Assembly: GCA_014773175.1 (NCBI GenBank)
Contig: VXCM01003529.1
Location: forward strand, 1-64,000
From: Lucifuga dentata
Lineage: Eukaryota; Chordata; Actinopteri; Ophidiiformes; Bythitidae
Direction of reading: 5' to 3'
Length of the DNA: 64,000 nucleotides
The notes beneath the pieces are model-generated. The model was not told where the DNA came from. It did not search any database and saw only the letters and a program-made list of their open reading frames with translations. Both the position numbers and the translations under genes were made by a program. Below are positions 23,288 through 44,720 of the stretch, piece by piece (the first letter of the stretch is position 1; each line of letters begins with the position of its first letter).

Positions 23288-26200
23288 ATGGCAATCAGAT
23301 GGGGAATCTGTAGTGCAGGGAAGATCAGTCATGATTTCACAGTGGCCCTGAGGACTCTTCCTCCCGAAGACCATCAGGTAAAGTTTTAGCCGGTGTTAAC
23401 TAGACACAAATGCAGCCTGTAAATTAGATTCAAAGCTCTTGCTGTATTGAATCAAATTAGTGTCATAAATCGGCGCGCACGTAGATGAGAAGCGAGCGAG
23501 CAATTATGCATCCGGGAGCAACCTGTTCTTCTAATGTCATGGCTGCGATAAAAGCACATTGGTAATACTTGCATAGATCGACTTGCAGTGGTTTTGGCTT
23601 CGTACTTTTACCGTACAACAAAAGTATTAAATGGGCATTTAAAAAAAAAAAGCACTCCCACNTGGCTTCGTACTTTTACCGTACAACAAGTATTAAATGG
23701 GCATTTAAAAAAAAAAAGCACTCCCACAGACAACAAGATTTACGGTAGCCTATATAGCAAAGTTATAACAAAGTACAGCTGAGGTTGGCAAACTGTAGCT
23801 GAGGCAGATGAGTTTTTGAATTAAACCTGACAAATTATGAAATCTGAGTGAGATCTGAGCCTGAAAAGCTGAGTCTAAAATTGCCTCTGTAGTCTCACTT
23901 TGGCCTGAAGCCCAGTTTTGGATTCTACTGCATGCAGCAACAAGTTAGATCACAACGTTCAAAGTGGAAAAAGAACAACTTGTTTCAGTAAGTAATCATG
24001 TCAAACTGTATTCACAGGTTGTGGCTGTGGCAGCCCGCAAATTAGAGGACGCCCAAGCATTTGCAAAACCACACAGCATCCCCCAAGCTTATGGCAGCTA
24101 TGAGGAGCTGTCCAGAGACCCTAATGTAGGTCAGTTTCTGGCAGAATGGAGTCAAATTAGATTGGCTGATGAGTCTTAACTTTTTTAAAAAGTTTTTTTT
24201 ATAAGATTATTTGTACTCCACTGCATTTGTGCTCCACCTCAACTGTCTGGTAAAACCCCATACAGAAACTGTATGGAGTTNTACTCCACTGCATTTGTGC
24301 TCCACCTCAACTGTCTGGTAAAACCCCATACAGAAACTGTATGGAGTTTTACCAGACAGTTGAGGACACCTTTGACAGGTAGTGGTATCTTGAACACTTA
24401 TGATCTTATGATCTTACGTATGATCTGTGGTCTGTCTGCAGATGTGGTGTACATTGGAGTTATCCACCCTTACCATCTGAGCACTTGTTTGCTCTTCATG
24501 AATGCCAAGAAGAACGTACTGTGTGAGAAGCCGCTGGCCATGAATTCTAGAGAGGCACAGCAAATTGTGGCCTCTGCCAAGAAGAATGATGTCTTTTTCA
24601 TGGAGGTATGGATTTGTGGAGCAGACCAGCAACAAAAAGTTTTTCTCTTCATAGTTTCTAATTTCTTCTTGTTGTATATTAGCAGCAGTTCTAAATAAAT
24701 AATTTCACCATGATTTCCAGCAAGTCAAAATGACACCACCACTATGATCTAACAAATGCCAAGTCTTACCTAAAAAGATGACACTACAAGACCTTGAAAG
24801 TCCTTATAAAATCATTGATTTTTAAATCCAAATGATTCTGCAAAACTTAGATAAGAATTGAAGCTCATTGGACTAAAATTACCTGTAACAAATGCCTGTT
24901 GTCCTTTGCTCCAGGCTGTGTGGACTCGGTTCTTCCCAGCCTCCATGGAGATCAAACGGCTGCTGGCCCAGGCGGAGCTGGGTGATGTGAGAATGGTGCG
25001 AGCTGAATTTGGCTGGCCACTGATGCATGTACCAAGAGCAGTGCAGAAAGAACTGGGTGCAGGAGCAATGCTAGATATCGGTGTTTACTGCCTGCAGTTC
25101 ATATGCATGGTGTACAATGGAGAAAAGCCAGAATGCATCCAAGCCACTGGGGTCTGTCTGGACACAGGTAAAGAAAAACAGACACACAGGATGTCATATA
25201 TTGGGTGATCATTGCCATTAAAATATGCGTTTGATTAGACAGATAGACAAAAAAAAGTCTTTGCTTCACTGACATAATATCAATCCCTAAGTGAAGAAAT
25301 AAGCCAGTTATAACTGGCAGGTCATCCTCAACACTACTTTCTCTTTTAGACTTTGTCTCTGCTGCTTGTTTGACACTGATAACCTCTGCAGGCTTGTTAC
25401 TCGGTGTCCTCAGTTGTACTTTCATTTGCAGCTCTTCACATTACAGCAGATGGAGTTTACATATTGGAACTTGCAAAGATTTTGCTACATTGTTTGTAAT
25501 CAAGGGAGTTTCCCTGTCATACCGGCGATTTTGCTTATTTAAGCCCTATATATACAATCTGCATACATGTTACATTACTCACAACCAATTTCCAAAACAT
25601 AGTAACATTACATGTATGTAGTTTATATATATTGGACTCAAACATATTGTCTTTTAAGACAAAATACAATAACAAGTGTGTTTTCAAAGCAAGCACAAGA
25701 AATATAATGTACAGCATTGGACAGCATATAATAATTATTTGTGCAGCATGTTTTACAACCATATTACCTGTGTATAGTTGTATTTTTTCTTCTTAAACAT
25801 GGATTGTATCTGTTACTGTAGGAGTGGATGAGACTGTGGTTGTCACTCTGAAGTTCTCCAAGAACAGAATGGCGGTGTTTACCTGCTCTTCGGCTGTGAA
25901 GCTGCCCAACGAAGCCGTTATTGTTGGCACTAAAGGCACCATCCAGGTAGAGTATAAAAACCTTATCACTGTCTGAAATTCAGAATATTAGATAGGATAA
26001 AGTTAGAAAAAAAAGATAAGATAAAGAAGGCTATACTTTGCAATATTTGTTATTTTAAAGGCAATGTATAGAATTAGGTGGTCATGTGATGTCTTTTGCA
26101 GGTCCCTCCCAACTTGTGGTGCCCCACATCATTAGTAGTAAACGGGAAAGAGACTGAGTACCCAGTACCAGAACCCTGCCTGCCTCTCAACTTCATCAAC

Positions 26201-26972
26201 AGCACAGGGATGTGTTATGAAGCAGAGGAGGTTCGACAGTGTTTGCTCAAAGGTAAAATGTGGTGTAAGGCAGAACCAGAAGTTATTTAAAAATAACTCA
26301 CTTGTGAAAGGTGCTTCAAGAAAATGAAACCATTGTTGAATAGAGGTTAATACTAGAGTAATTTTTATTGTCCTTAATTGGATGCTGCAGTGCTTGCTCA
26401 AAGGTAAAATGTGGTGTAAGGCAGAACCAGAAGTTATTTAAAAATAACTCACTTGTGAAAGGTGCTTCAAGAAAATGAAACCATTGTTGAATAGAGGTTA
26501 ATACTAGAGTAATTTTTATTGTCCTTAATTGGATGCTGCAGTGCTTGCTCAAAGGTAAAATGTGGTGTAAGGCAGAACCAGAAGTTATTTAAAAATAACT
26601 CACTTGTGAATGGTGCTTCAAGAAAATGAAACCATTGTTGAATAGAGGTTAATACTAGAGTAATTTTTATTGTCCTTAATTGGATGCTGCAGTGCTTGCT
26701 CAAAGGTAAAATGTGGTGTAAGGCAGAACCAGAAGTTATTTAAAAATAACTCACTTGTGAATGAGTCATCTAATAACCTATAATAATCTGTAATATATCT
26801 TTTTCAACACAAGGTGGCATTGATAACACAGAAATTGTGATGGCTAATGTTTTTCTCTGTAGGGCTGAAGGAGAGCGCAGGTATGACCCATGCAGACTCT
26901 CTTATGCTGGCTGAGGTGGAGGATGAGGTTCGGAGGCAGGTGGGTGTGGTTTACAGCCAGGACCACCAATAA
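23288..26972 (+). CDS. dhdh: Dimeric dihydrodiol dehydrogenase (7 exons, 334 aa)
   Basis: Trans-1,2-dihydrobenzene-1,2-diol dehydrogenase / D-xylose NADP+ dehydrogenase of the Gfo/Idh/MocA family: a cytosolic NADP-dependent enzyme oxidising aromatic dihydrodiols to catechols and some sugars. Exons: 23288-23377, 24018-24129, 24442-24605, 24915-25167, 25822-25946, 26102-26252, 26863-26972. Phases chain to 334 codons, the length of the human enzyme. Visible features: N-terminal Rossmann start [24 protein letters not shown] segment ([15 protein letters not shown], exon 2); conserved lysine in [14 protein letters not shown] (exon 3); [10 protein letters not shown] (exon 4); the active-site region [11 protein letters not shown] (exon 4); C-terminal LLKGLKES across exons 6-7. 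Fish often have more than one dhdh copy; only one is in this window. The exon 6 donor is copied three more times in intron 6. Intron 2 holds a strong hairpin and two assembly duplications lie in introns 1 and 2. Confidence 0.95.
24305..24365. repeat. Near-perfect 29-bp-arm hairpin in dhdh intron 2
   Basis: The left arm starts CCTCAACTGTCTGG and the right arm ends CCAGACAGTTGAGG, with a three-base AAA loop and one mismatch per 29 pairs. Part of the left arm is duplicated upstream of the unresolved base at 24281. Such a structure can stall sequencing and may explain the gap there. Confidence 0.85.
26237..26762 (+). repeat. 151-bp tandem array across the dhdh exon 6 donor
   Basis: About 3.5 copies with exact 151-bp period (unit starts 26237, 26388, 26539, 26690). 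Each unit begins with the exon 6 end, GCTCAAAG|GTAAAA, and continues with native intron 6 sequence. The second half of the unit (TTCAAGAAAATGAAACC to TTAATTGGATGCTGCAG) is absent after the last copy but closely matches 27104-27184 in the dhdh 3' UTR. Copies are almost identical, so amplification is recent. In copies 2-4, GGATGCTGCAG next to the donor could act as an acceptor for a 13-nt cryptic exon. Confidence 0.92.
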
Positions 26973-27103
26973 ATGACACAGGAGCGTGACTGTTGACTGA
27001 GAACCTCTGGAAGGGCCTTTCCAGCAGTTACCAAATCTTGTCAGTTTATGTGATATCCAATTTACTTTTATGATTGTAAAGCAATTTACAAGTTTATTTT
27101 AAA

Positions 27104-27184
27104 GGGTGTTTCAAGAAAATGAAACAATTGTTGAATAGAGGTTAACACTAGAGTAATTTTTAATGTCCTTAATTGGATGCTGCA
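27104..27184 (+). repeat. 3' UTR segment shared with the dhdh intron array
   Basis: TGTTTCAAGAAAATGAAACA to TTAATTGGATGCTGCA matches the second half of the 151-bp unit with only a few differences. It occurs once here. Confidence 0.85.
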
Positions 27185-27440
27185 ATTCCAATGAGAATAT
27201 ACAGTATCCTTCTGGGAGGATGAAGATGGCTATTGTTTTGCAATAGTATTATGATTAAAAACAGACTTGAGTGAATAGATGCAAATTATTTTGGATTGTT
27301 TAGCTTCAATAGTTATTTCTGACAATTTTATCACTGCAGAGCTGCATTTTCACTATAGATCTTATATCTAACTGTACACTTAAACATTGGAAACATTTTA
27401 AAAGTGATTTTTTAATTTGTCTTTGCAACTTGAATCCTTA

Positions 27441-27446
27441 AATAAA
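27441..27446 (+). terminator. dhdh: dhdh poly(A) signal
   Basis: AATAAA about 470 bp after the dhdh stop codon, the best plus-strand signal before the convergent pkm 3' end. Confidence 0.6.
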
Positions 27447-27524
27447 TTTGACATTTAGTATTACTTAAATGTGTGATTGAATTATTGTGTGATTAAACAT
27501 TGTTACTGAAAACATTTGAGGCAC

Positions 27525-28673
27525 AGATATGATATTCATCTGTTTTATTAATGGAAATCCAGTCTTGTAGGACAGCTCAGGACACCAACTAGACATTGTT
27601 TTACCCTTTACATTGTTAGTTCTTACACTCTAACATCATCATCAAAAGCATGTGGACAGTGTGACACAAAGACAGCTAGGTAACTGACGAAGAACAGGAT
27701 ACAAATGCAGAGTGGCTCTTCCCATCACCCACTGGTCTTGAGTGGGACAGTTCTTCATTCCTACATCAGGTCCCTCAGAAAATCCCCAAAGTGCTCATTC
27801 ATATCAGTTAACTGCAGTTCTCAAGTGCCAAATTATGACCAATTTGACTCAAATTCAAAGAAACAAAGTCTTTCTGACACTAACATTTAATGCAGCAACT
27901 GCAGCTCAAAAGTGAACATCTAAAACTAAACTTTTTCTATAGTCAGATAAAATATAAGTAGTATTGGATATCCGAAAACAACATTTCAACATTCACAAAA
28001 GTCAAGTATAATATCGAATGTAACATTTTCTGTAGCAGGAGTGCAACACTTACAGATACAGTTAAATACATTAAAAGCTGGCATGAGGACACTTCATACA
28101 AACAGCACTACAGAAGGACCCTGTTTGGGTGGAGCTGTGGGTGGGGCTGAGGCTGGATTAAAAGAGGAGCCCTTTGACATAATGCCGATATTTGTTCGTT
28201 TAAACAGCAGAGGAGTGCGATTATTAGTCAAGTGGAGCAGCATCAAGGTGATCTGTTGAGGTCAGCCTGCCCCACTGCCAACGCCACCTAAAGGAGAGCC
28301 GGTAAGCGCATGCACACAAACCAGGTTGCATCACTCTTAGTCTGATTCATTTTTAATACAAGTGAATAAATACAGTAGTTGGAGTCAGGGTGGAGCTATC
28401 TGAGGCCCTGAAGACTGGTCTGATTGAGAGAATCAATGTGAAAAGAAGGGACAGAAATGTAAAGTGGAATTATGTTGGAATGAGGCTCCACCTCGCCAAA
28501 CACCTCTTGGGACATAAAAGCTATGCTGTAATTATTTTATGCATTATTACCTAAATGCTAAACTGTTTCTGGAGTTGAGCCTGTGAGCCCAGGACATGTG
28601 AGGAGTGGAGTGGAGAACCTGTGAAAGATAGATGAAAGTGGACAGAGAAAGCGGAGGAGCTCTGCTAGCTTGT
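27525..28673 (-). other. pkm: pkm 3' UTR
   Basis: Minus-strand sequence after the pkm stop, running about 1.1 kb to the AATAAA at 27544-27549. No frame of interest. The 3' end faces that of dhdh, leaving roughly 80-100 bp between the two cleavage regions. Confidence 0.55.
27544..27549 (-). terminator. pkm: pkm poly(A) signal
   Basis: AATAAA on the minus strand (TTTATT on plus), tail-to-tail with the dhdh signal at 27441. Confidence 0.55.
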
Positions 28674-37896
<9,223 letters not shown>

Positions 37897-37924
37897 GGCG
37901 ATCACTGGTCCAACTGGAGATGTC

Positions 37925-40900
37925 CTGCAGGGAAAATAGGAGAAGAAAGAAGTTCATGATATGGGACACACTGTCATACTGTCAATCGCTGCGGGTCCTG
38001 GATTCCTCAACTAAGCTCAAAATAATCCACTAGCCCACTTTGGTATTTTACCGATTAAGTTGGATTTTTAAAACACAACAGGATGTTGGAACAATGTTAG
38101 CTTACATGCAGCAGCTGGCAGTCAGTCACACGACGTTTGCATAAATTAGCTGGTAGATCATGTTAATTTTGGTGTGGATGTGACCGTGTGCAAGCTCAAT
38201 GCTTTGAATTCTGTAAAGCACTAACAATGCTGTGGCTGAGGGTTTTTTCCCATTGAGATCAGCAAATGATGAAGCATCTATTCTGCATCAGGGTCTTTTG
38301 TTTAACACTCCTTCCTGTTTCGTAGATGACCCTGCTGTGTGGAAACAAGAAAATGCAAAATTTGCTATTTGAGTAAACCCATGTGTTAGGTTGGGTGGTG
38401 AGATTCAAGCACTAGCACTCCAGCAACTTCTGGCACCCTTTATTTAACTTTTAGTATTATTTAAATAGCTTATCTATTTTATACTATCCAGTCATTGTGG
38501 ATGAGGACAATGGAAAATATGAAGTTAAGATTAGGCTTATGAAACATCTTAGTAATGGGGTATTACAAGACATTTTTCACAATACCGGTTTATAATTATT
38601 ATCTGCTTTTAGGTAAGTTTGCACAATCCAGAGTTTACAGAGTGAAGAACGCTGTATGATAATGCTAACTGAGGAAAAACACGTTTCCAGCAACACTATT
38701 TGTTCAGAGTTTTGAAAAACAGGCACGTTTAGTTGTCGGTTTTAAATGCTAAGCAACACACTAAAACAAATTTGCATTGCACTGCCTTCATATTTGAGAA
38801 TAGTTTATCATGCTGCCTGCACATTGTACATTCTGTTCCCATATCCCCCCNCCCACCACCACCACCACCACCAGTCGCCCATGGAAACGACAGCATCACA
38901 ATGAGAGTGCAGTTTTCAAGCTTTTCATCACGTCTTTCCACCAAAGGACAAAAGCACATTTACCAAAGTTTGATAGCACAAACGAGATATTACATCAAAT
39001 CCTGTGTGTTGGTAAATGGCTCAATACTGGCTAGTACAAAGGGAAGTGAATGTTTAATATTTGTGCCTTCTCTGGAACACTTCCTTTTTTTTCTCTCTCT
39101 CTGTCTATCCATAAGAGAAAAGCTCTGGATTTGCCACGCAATATGTCATCAAAGTGTGTTTAAACAGCAGCGAGCGCGGGGCATGTTTGAGCCAGCTGCA
39201 GCATCGACGCTCTTCAACATTGAGGCACGTCCAGAACGTTATTTCTACTTGGGCTCTAGTCGCTGTGATTACACAACCACAGCACGAGAGGCTGAGAGTG
39301 AAACGCTGGGCTCGATGTGGAACCTGGACTGGATCAGAGCCTTGTGAGGTGGTTGTGAATTAGCCAATTTTTTTTTATTTTACTCTTTTTCTTTTGTAGG
39401 AATCAATGTTTTCCTTTCCTTGTACTGTGGGTAGTGTTTAAGCTCATGTGGTTTGTTTTTCCTGGTTGTCATATATGACTTTGTGTGATTTTAATCATAA
39501 AAAAAATTGGCCCAATTTTAATTTTGCAGAAACTGAGATCAAACGCAGGTATATTGCATCGTCAGTTTTTCCCATCCTACAGTGTGAAGACTGCATACCG
39601 TATATATATAAACAATTTAACAGAAAACATATATCACTTTTTATCTTTTTTAAAGTAGACATTTTACTCAATTACCTAAACATTTACCACAGTTAGGGTT
39701 TTTGTTAAATTATTTGCGTTTCATGACAAAGGCCAAACACCAGGGTGACTCATGTCTGCCAGGAAGAGCTAAAGGTTCCAGCCAGGCCTCAAGCCAGACC
39801 AACCTGAGAGATGAGCTTCACTCTGTCTAAATTATACATTGAAGTGTACCATCAACAGGGAACATTCTAAACCAGGCTTAACAGATCAGCTCTCTGACTG
39901 AACAGCAGCTCTCCAAATTGCTACCTCTGTACCTCAGGACGGCCCGAATTTGGTTGTTATAGAGAGCAGATAATATCACTTAAAATAAAAGACATCATAT
40001 TCAAGGCTTAGAGCAGCCTTGACTTTGGAGAATCCCATCAAGACTTTGACAGGCCTATGGAGACGGTCCTGTTCCAGCACCTCCATGTCTTACTTGTAAC
40101 TGCTGAAACAAAAAGCCCAATGCAGATTAACACCCTGGATCTGCTTTATTTTTATCTTGTTATATTATATGCTGCATTATTACACCACTCTGAGAAGAAT
40201 TTTCACTCCCACCTATGATGAAGCTGCTATATTCAGCAGCAGGGCAGGCAGATTGATGCTTCATATCCTTTGATCACATATGCAACATAGTGGGGATTCC
40301 AGGCACCATAATATGACCAATAGGTTTCCTCAACAGGAACAGCTGACTGATGATGTAACACTTCACTTAAAGGAGCAGACCAGTGTTGTACGTGAGCACG
40401 GTCACATCCCACTACAGCACACAACCACAAAAAGGCTGGAGGCCAACGTCAGAGTGGGCTTGACCAAAGGGACTAATACACACGAAAAACTGCAGAGGAG
40501 CTGAAGGGACTCGTGCTGCTGTAGATTTGAATGAATTATTTTTTTCCCTGCATTTATCATTTATTTGAGGGCAGTTTGATGATACAGAATTGTTAAAAAC
40601 AGGGCAGGCAGACTGGCGTTTTGTTACAAAATGTCACAGGAGGAGTTGATCACTCCAAAGCCTTTTACACTGTTATTTTCTATCACTGTAAAACGAAAAC
40701 CTTCAGGATTCTTAGACTGCTGATCAGTTAAAACAAGCAATTTGAAAAGCATCTCTTTGACTACTACTAACTAGTGGTGGGCATCTGACATTAGCTACCC
40801 ATGATTGTTTTAAATTGTAGTTTTTTAAATGCATACTGTATATTTTGGTAGTAGTTTGTATTATTTCAAAATATCTGCCTTATAAAAATGCCACTCTTTC

Positions 40901-43900
40901 ACCATTGTAATATCTGACATGTTCAAATATTTTGTTGCAGACTGGCATGCCTAACTAGACGATTATGATTATGAAATAAGTGTCCATGTACCATTTTCTG
41001 TTAAGCCTTGTCAGGATATCACGTACATGAGATAAGGATTGAATTTCACAGCAAACAAACTGTAGCATATGCATTCTTCGGTAGCTATGCATGGTATTTT
41101 TCCTCACACTGGTGAGAATCAAGTAAATGGTACTTTCAGTCATGTTATTAGGTAGCAATAAGAAGGCAAAAGAGCTAGTTGTAGCATATCCAATGAAAAG
41201 CCCTTAAAAGCAGTTAAACTCAAATGACTAGCACTACCCTGGTTTAGTACTGTCTTAAGCCACAGCCTTTCTTCAAAAAAAAAAAAAAAAAAAAAGACAT
41301 TGTTCACAAGGTCAGGCCAGTGACAGAGGTGATAATAAGGCTGATCCCAGGACAGCCACAGAGCGGCAGCCATTGGCTAACAGCAGCCACAGTAACCCTG
41401 ACACCGATTCAGGGCTAACTTTAGTCCTGGCTGCTAATAATCCCTTCCAATCCCTACACATCTACCACAATCTCTATCACTCTTTGTGACATACTCTCAT
41501 ATACGCTTGGTTAATATTCTGTCTGTCTTGCTAAACAACTTTTTCAATTACTATGACTTCAGTATGCAAGCATAAGCAGCCAAATGGACAAAGTTGGCGG
41601 GGTGACACACTAATGGCATCCACCACTTAAGTAATGTAACATAAACTAATTTAAGTTGGCCTATAGAAAGCGGATGGCTTCAATCATACATACACAACAG
41701 CAAGTTACACTACATACCCCCAGTAGATCTTCCTGCTTCTCCTGGGGACAAACAAGCACGTCACTGCCACAGACCTCCGCAACAACCCCACTGTGTTGGA
41801 GCTTCCAGTACCAGGAAGCAAACTGCTTCGTGCGACAGTAGTGCAAGCAGAACTGACGTGAAATTCTGCTGAGGTCAATGTACACATGCATGACTCTTTC
41901 AGGAGCTCAGGAGTAAATCCCTTCAGTGAGGATAAGTGGAATTGAGAGCCTCTTCTATGACCAAGCAATCGCCATGACCTGATACAACAAATGCATAAGA
42001 GACTTCCACCATGACATACCATGGCCATGTCAAACCAGTGTTACACAGCCTGGGTCATACAATCCCCCCCGAGCCCCAAAAACAGAACTAATGCTAATAA
42101 TAGCACACAACGTGGAGAGCGTGTTTGTTGAAATGTAATACTTGTAATGTACGATGGTATTTAAAATGTGCAGACCTGTAAGCTATCCTTGTGAATTATA
42201 ACACAAACCTTTGCTGACATTCTTATGCAGGACTTCATGCTCATGAATGACACAGATTGTTGAGATTGATACAGCTCTTCAAACTTACAAGCTGACAAGC
42301 ATCACCAACATCAGTGCATAGTCATTTCACAAAGGTTCTCCAGTGGCAAAGAATCCCTGTGACTAATGTTTTTTTTTTTTTTCCCTGACTGTTGAAAATG
42401 AATAATAGCAATTCATACCATTAGTCAGCATATATGCATTATGAGTGCAGGGAGGGAAAGCATGGGAGCAGTACCAGCTGTAAAATGCCTAATCTACTAT
42501 ACTGACCACAGCTGCAGCTGAACCATAGTCACCACAACAGTAGGTTAAGTATACTTACACATCTACAATAGAAAAATTCAATTTTTCTATCTGATCTCCC
42601 CAACTCTATGGAACTACTTTCTGTGGATGGTCTGACAAATACCCATCCGAGACAATATAGGTCTGCAGTGTCTGGTGACCCTTATTTTACAGGTCAAATT
42701 GTAAAAACAACAATTAAATAGCATAGTCTTAATGTTATTTTCCTGTACGTAGAGTTAACTTCATTGATAATTGGAATCTGTGATTGAAGAAGCCCTCCAG
42801 TCTGGATAAACAGATGGGTGAACGGTTAATAAAGCTGTTATTAGATTATTAGATTAATGCAATGTATATGATTTAATTTTGAGTTATAAGACAAATATTT
42901 AAAAAAAAAATGGAAATAATATCACTACCATAATATTCTGTGAGCCCACAGAGACAGGATTTTCAGTTATCGGTTCAGTTCTAAAAACGTATTACATGAC
43001 GACATCATAAAACCAAGTCTTGATGGTCTGATTTCCAGCTTAGGGAGTTTATGTTTATTTATCCAAAGTTACATAAAATAGCAAAATATAAATTCCTGGG
43101 ACCCAGAAGTGGTTCTTTGAAGTTATTTTAGCCAGAAGTAAGAATTATTCAGAGTACCTGGGCAAACTGTCCAAAGCAGTCAGCTCTAAACCTAAACTCT
43201 AAACAGTCTCTAGGTTTACATAACAGACAGCCTGAGCACATCCCCATGTTTAGCCCATTAGTTGAACAGAAATCCTATTCACATGACATCATGATCTGTC
43301 TACCCCACTGGAAAAAAGACTCCATTTTGTCAACTGAAGGACTTCAGCTTGCATAAACTTGGACAGACAAGCATCTTGAGTGCATCATCTTTGATCAAGT
43401 GCTCATTTAGCTCCAAATATTTCTTTCACAGCTACAACACAGCAAAGCATATTCAAGTTATGTGTACTCAAACGGTTTTTAATCCCTAAGCATTTTACAA
43501 TAGATATACCTGATGAAGGATATACATTTAAAATTGAATAATATCTAATTTTACCTCCTTCATTCAGGCTGACAAAGAGCACTTATGCTTGGTTATCGCA
43601 CTTCAAGGACAACTTGGTACAAACTGTGAGAGAGCTAGGAGCCACAAACCAGGCTGTCAGGATGAGATCTTATTTCCTGTCATCTTGTGTTAACAAAGCC
43701 CATTCTGTTTTTACTTCTGCAGGACACTGCAGTATAGACGTTTAGCGGGAGTACATTACATATTTAAAATGAGATTAAACAAGACTGTGATTACTAGCCA
43801 TTCAGATAGTTTAACAGAATCTGGGTGAATACTACAGACGATGCATTGATAATAAAGAGGAAGATGATGATTTCAATTTCTGACTCTAATAGACATGTAA

Positions 43901-44583
43901 TGTGACGTAACAATTCCGATAAAAGAAACTGTAAGATTTAGCTGTATGTTTGAGCCAGAATTTAAAAGCATGGACGTTGTAATGAAATACAGTTAAATAC
44001 ACCGCAGCCGATGAGCCAAAGGTCACGTTCTCATCACTGCGTCACATTTTCCTGTGCAACCGACATCATGAATATTAGCCAATGGGAGGCAGAGTTGACA
44101 GCGCAGCCACACCCACAAGAGGAAGCATCAGGAAGCAATTTCTCACGTCCACCACTTTACACATAAAATTTAAACGTAAAATAAGAAAACTTTAGATGTA
44201 CTGAAAGCGTTTTACAATCATGCTACTTTGCAGCGAGGAGTACAAACAGATGCTCAGTGCCTGGAAAACTACCTTAAGTTTATCCATCCAGTATCTTCAA
44301 ATTACGTTGTTGAAAACTTGAAAATGTCGAACACTATGACAAAACACCGCATGGGTATTACAATTTTTAAAACATTTTGATAAATGTTTGCGTAGCAGGT
44401 AGCTAATGGGCAGCAACAAGTACCAATTCATACATTTCTGGACTTGCAGCACTATGATGTACCCTATAATGAACGACAAATGTCTAGAACACGATAATAG
44501 TAACAGCACAAGCGTCCTACAACCTAGCAGCCCACTTACGTGAGCAATACCCTAAGAATCTGTAGTCAGACCACCAACCTTAC
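37925..44583 (-). other. pkm: pkm intron 1
   Basis: A 6.7-kb intron without a supported exon on either strand. Contents: an unresolved C-run beside CCACCACC repeats (38851), a GC-richer block with a 204-codon frame (38733-39347) that contains an N and no known motif, a T/A-run (41275-41297), and a 74-bp segment (42592-42665) also present at exon 1. Near 44080 the sequence GCCAATGGGAGG is a CCAAT-type site; with nearby CACACCC motifs it may mark an enhancer or second promoter. Confidence 0.6.
42592..42665. repeat. 74-bp segment repeated at the pkm first exon, intronic copy
   Basis: Same orientation and about 93% identical to 44640-44713, sharing CCAACTCTATGGAACTACTT and CATCCGAGACAATATAGGTC. 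No terminal repeats or tail are visible around either copy. Confidence 0.85.
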
Positions 44584-44720
44584 CTTATAGAACTGCGGCT
44601 ACTTTCGATATAACGGTTGTTAATCTCTGCGGCTCAAGGTGATCTCTCCAACTCTATGGAACTACTTCCTGTGGCTGCTCTGACAAATATCCATCCGAGA
44701 CAATATAGGTCTGTGAAAAC
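44584..44720 (-). promoter_or_regulatory. pkm: pkm non-coding exon 1 and core promoter
   Basis: On the minus strand a splice donor CTATAAG|GTAAGG lies at 44584/44583, preceded by CG-containing sequence to about 44640. It is the first good donor in phase with the coding exon 2 acceptor at 37924. The start site probably lies in 44640-44720. Upstream, GGACCAATCAGGG (about 44883) supplies a CCAAT box. The exact cap site is inferred. Confidence 0.45.
44640..44713. repeat. 74-bp segment at pkm exon 1
   Basis: Partner of 42592-42665. It overlaps or adjoins the inferred pkm transcription start. Confidence 0.85.

Noticed and set aside
26132..26703. Three near-identical minus-strand frames
   Set aside because: They are the 151-bp array read on the wrong strand.
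38733..39347. 204-codon plus-strand frame
   Set aside because: It runs through an N and a CCACCA repeat, has no recognisable motif and lies in pkm intron 1. Only its GC-richer end is kept as a finding.
41661..42028. Overlapping minus-strand frames of 76 and 107 codons
   Set aside because: No family resemblance, no splice context, different frames equally open; treated as non-coding intron.
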